Positions 62,551 through 64,000 of a stretch of DNA of 64,000 nucleotides are shown one piece after another. The notes beneath the pieces are model-generated. The model was not told where the DNA came from. It ran no database searches and was given only the letters and a program-made list of their open reading frames with translations. This stretch comes from Streptomyces sp. NBRC 110028 (GTDB lineage Bacteria > Actinomycetota > Actinomycetes > Streptomycetales > Streptomycetaceae). Each line of letters opens with the position of its first letter. The first letter of the stretch is position 1. Both the position numbers and the translations under genes were made by a program. Location: positions 62,001 through 126,000 of the forward strand of contig NZ_BBUZ01000038.1 in NCBI RefSeq assembly GCF_001417735.1. Direction: 5' to 3'.

Positions 62551-63258
62551 CTATCCCAGCCCCGCTTGCCGTCCCAGGGCGGCGGCGGTGTGCGTGAAGA
62601 ACTCCTCGCGCGCCTCCACCACCCCCTGGAACTGGCCGAACAGCTCGAAGCTGATCATCCCGAACATCTGCGCCACCGCCGCGACGAGCGCAGCGAGCGC
62701 CGCGGCGGGCAGCTCGGCGCCGGGACCGCCGAGGACGTCGGCCAGCGTCGTCATATCCGCCCGCACCCCCTCCGGCAGCTCCGCCTCCTCCGGTACGCGC
62801 AGGGCGCCCGCGGCGTGGGCGTCGCGCGCGACGCCGATGAGGGCGAGGGCGACGCGGGCGGCGGGGGCGACGGTGTCCTGAGGCGCCGAGTAGCCCGGCA
62901 CCGGGGAGCCGTAGATCAGCGCGTACTCATGCGGGTGGGCGAGCGCCCAGGCCCGGGCCGCCCGGCAGACCGCGGTCCAGCGCGCCACGGGCTCGCCGTC
63001 GCCGCGCGTCGCGTCGAGCGCGGCCTCGGCGGCGGCGCCGATCGCGTCGTACGCCTCCACGATGAGCGCGGTCAGCAGCTCATCGCGGCTCGGGTAGTAG
63101 CGGTAGAGAGCGGAGGAGACCATGCCCAGCTCGCGGGCGACGGCCCGGAGCGACAGCTTGGCCGCGCCCTGGCCGGCCAGCTGGCGGCGCGCCTCTTCCT
63201 TGATGGCGGCGGTCACGTCGGCGCGGGCCCGTTCCCTGGCCCCTCGGATCGCGGTCAT
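62551..63258 (-). CDS. TetR-family transcriptional regulator
   Basis: 235 residues. N-terminal TetR helix-turn-helix (DVTAAIKEEARRQLAGQGAAKLSLRAVARELGMVSSALYRYYPSRDELLTALI) and a C-terminal ligand-binding domain of the TetR_C_33 (WHG) type. Start ATG 63258. Divergent from the reductase gene; palindromes in the 137-base gap make it its regulator and probably its own. Confidence 0.87.
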   Translation of the reverse strand: MTAIRGARERARADVTAAIKEEARRQLAGQGAAKLSLRAVARELGMVSSALYRYYPSRDELLTALIVEAYDAIGAAAEAALDATRGDGEPVARWTAVCRAARAWALAHPHEYALIYGSPVPGYSAPQDTVAPAARVALALIGVARDAHAAGALRVPEEAELPEGVRADMTTLADVLGGPGAELPAAALAALVAAVAQMFGMISFELFGQFQGVVEAREEFFTHTAAALGRQAGLG

Positions 63259-63299
63259 GCGGTCCAGTCTGCCACCTTCCGGAGCGGCGACCCAAAACG

Positions 63300-63365
63300 A
63301 GAGCAGTGCTCTTGCCGGGACGTACGGCACGGTGCACACTGCTCTTGAACGAGAGCACTGCTCTC
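63300..63365. promoter_or_regulatory. Two TetR operators and a half-site
   Basis: Site 1: AGAGCA-G-TGCTCT (63300-63312). Site 2: GAGAGCA-C-TGCTCTC (63351-63365), a perfect seven-base palindrome around one base. TGCTCT (63340-63345) lies six bases before site 2 and forms a further inverted pair with it. The two full sites are 52 bases apart. TTGAAC at 63345-63350 may be a -35 box for the reductase gene. Confidence 0.75.
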
Positions 63366-63395
63366 ATCGTGGCTCACGGCCAGACGGAGGACGTC

Positions 63396-63848
63396 ATGAC
63401 ACAGCACTACCTCGCACCCCGCCGCTTCGAGATGCCCGCCCACCGCGCCGTGGCCTGGCTGGCCCGCCACGGCCTGAGCCTCTTCGGCGCGGCGGAGCTG
63501 TCCGTACCCGGCCGGACCAGCGGGGCGCCACGGCGCGTCCCGGTCAACCCGCTGCCCCTGGACGGCGGGCGCTATCTCGTCTCGGCGCGCGGCAACGCCC
63601 AGTGGGTGCGCAACCTGCGGGCGGCCGGGGGCGGACAACTGCGCAAGGGGTGCGGAACGCGGCCGTTCACCGCCGCCGAACTCCCCGAGGGCGAGGAGAA
63701 GACGGCGGTGCTGCGGGCCTATCTGGGGCGGTGGGGGTGGGAGGTCGGCGCCTTCTTCGACGGCGTGAGCGCCACCTCCCCCGACGCCGAACTCGCCCGG
63801 ATCGCCCCCCTGCACCCGGTCTTCCGCATCACCACCACGGACGCCTGA
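63396..63848 (+). CDS. Nitroreductase/quinone reductase-family protein (DDN-like, F420-dependent)
   Basis: 150 residues with the split-barrel fold of the F420-dependent DDN family (ELSVPGRTSGAPRRVPVNPL, then SARGNAQWVRNLRAAGGGQLRKG). Relatives reduce quinones or activate nitroimidazoles with F420H2 and protect against redox stress. The TetR-type operators upstream suggest induction by a toxic compound. Start ATG 63396 follows ACGGAGG. Confidence 0.83.
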   Translation: MTQHYLAPRRFEMPAHRAVAWLARHGLSLFGAAELSVPGRTSGAPRRVPVNPLPLDGGRYLVSARGNAQWVRNLRAAGGGQLRKGCGTRPFTAAELPEGEEKTAVLRAYLGRWGWEVGAFFDGVSATSPDAELARIAPLHPVFRITTTDA

Positions 63849-63872
63849 GCGCTCCCGGACGCGAGGAACGCG

Positions 63873-64000
63873 CTACGGCGCCTGAGTGCCCTGGTCGCTG
63901 GGCGTCTGCCGGCTCCGGTCCATCGCCGCCAGGGCCCGCCGGGCCGCCGGATGGGTGCGGATGAGATCGGCCAGCGTCGTCGTACCGCGCGTGATCTTCG
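63873..64000 (-). CDS. C-terminal end of an unidentified gene (runs off the window)
   Basis: A minus-strand frame is open from the right edge to a TAG at 63873-63875. The visible 42 residues read in part ITRGTTTLADLIRTHPAARRAL and end with a polar tail SDQGTQAP. No family can be named from so little. It converges on the reductase gene, 24 bases away. Confidence 0.45.
   Translation of the reverse strand, partial: KITRGTTTLADLIRTHPAARRALAAMDRSRQTPSDQGTQAP

Overview
The window is a high-GC actinobacterial chromosome segment, almost certainly Streptomyces. Evidence: frequent GTG starts, strong codon bias with only five TTA codons seen, Streptomyces-type families (DUF397, LAL regulator, class I terpene cyclase, solo HATPase anti-sigma-like proteins, Rv1733c-like and TerD proteins) and short GC-rich hairpins between genes. 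No rRNA, tRNA, CRISPR array, prophage or full insertion sequence was recognised. About 55 genes are supported.

Region 1 (0.4-9.4 kb): secreted amidase, a shortened GH95 protein, a LAL-type LuxR regulator, a terpene cyclase, an LRR protein and a DUF397 protein.

Region 2 (9.5-25.2 kb): a lipid/sterol catabolic region. One minus-strand operon (EchA19-like hydratase, tandem DUF35 protein, Ltp4-like and Ltp3-like thiolase/aldolases) is divergent from a FadD19-like steroid-CoA ligase. This content and order match the mycobacterial Rv3516-Rv3515c and Rv3521-Rv3523 genes, which handle sterol side chains. A FadE26-like acyl-CoA dehydrogenase lies further on. The hydratase/ligase promoter region and the FadE26-like promoter each carry a perfect match to the KstR operator TnnAACnnGTTnnA. 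A second palindrome (TCTGA-N7-TCAGA) is shared by the hydratase/ligase region and a nitronate monooxygenase/CoA-ligase operon. Also here are a secreted chorismate mutase, an FAD oxidoreductase, an MpaB/DUF2236 protein, and a MarR regulator divergent from an isochorismatase-like hydrolase with two operator copies between them.

Region 3 (25.2-41 kb): a membrane glycosyltransferase fused in frame to an FMN-binding domain, the dhaKLM dihydroxyacetone phosphotransferase, an MHS transporter, a GAF/PucR regulator with a 3-hydroxybutyrate dehydrogenase-like SDR, a Nudix hydrolase, an O-antigen-ligase-like protein, glutamate racemase, HpnB-type glycosyltransferase and a TerD-family protein. Two copies of a 167-bp MITE-like element (15.36 and 36.10 kb, inverted relative to each other) end in CTAG, and these ends form the stop codons of three neighbouring genes.

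Region 4 (41-48 kb): a dormancy/redox-type island resembling the DevR/OsdR system: NarL-type response regulator, cyclic-nucleotide-binding protein, anti-sigma-like ATPase, tandem universal stress protein, GAF sensor kinase and Rv1733c-like membrane protein. The kinase gene carries two frameshifts and looks broken.

Region 5 (48-64 kb): a beta-helix/AAA+ fusion ATPase, a membrane serine hydrolase, DeoR, SRPBCC and Cds1-like PLP proteins, a ROK repressor divergent from an MFS exporter with a probable leaderless start, a mycothiol-type isomerase, DUF2797, a response regulator lacking its receiver domain, and a TetR regulator divergent from an F420/DDN-type reductase with clear operators.
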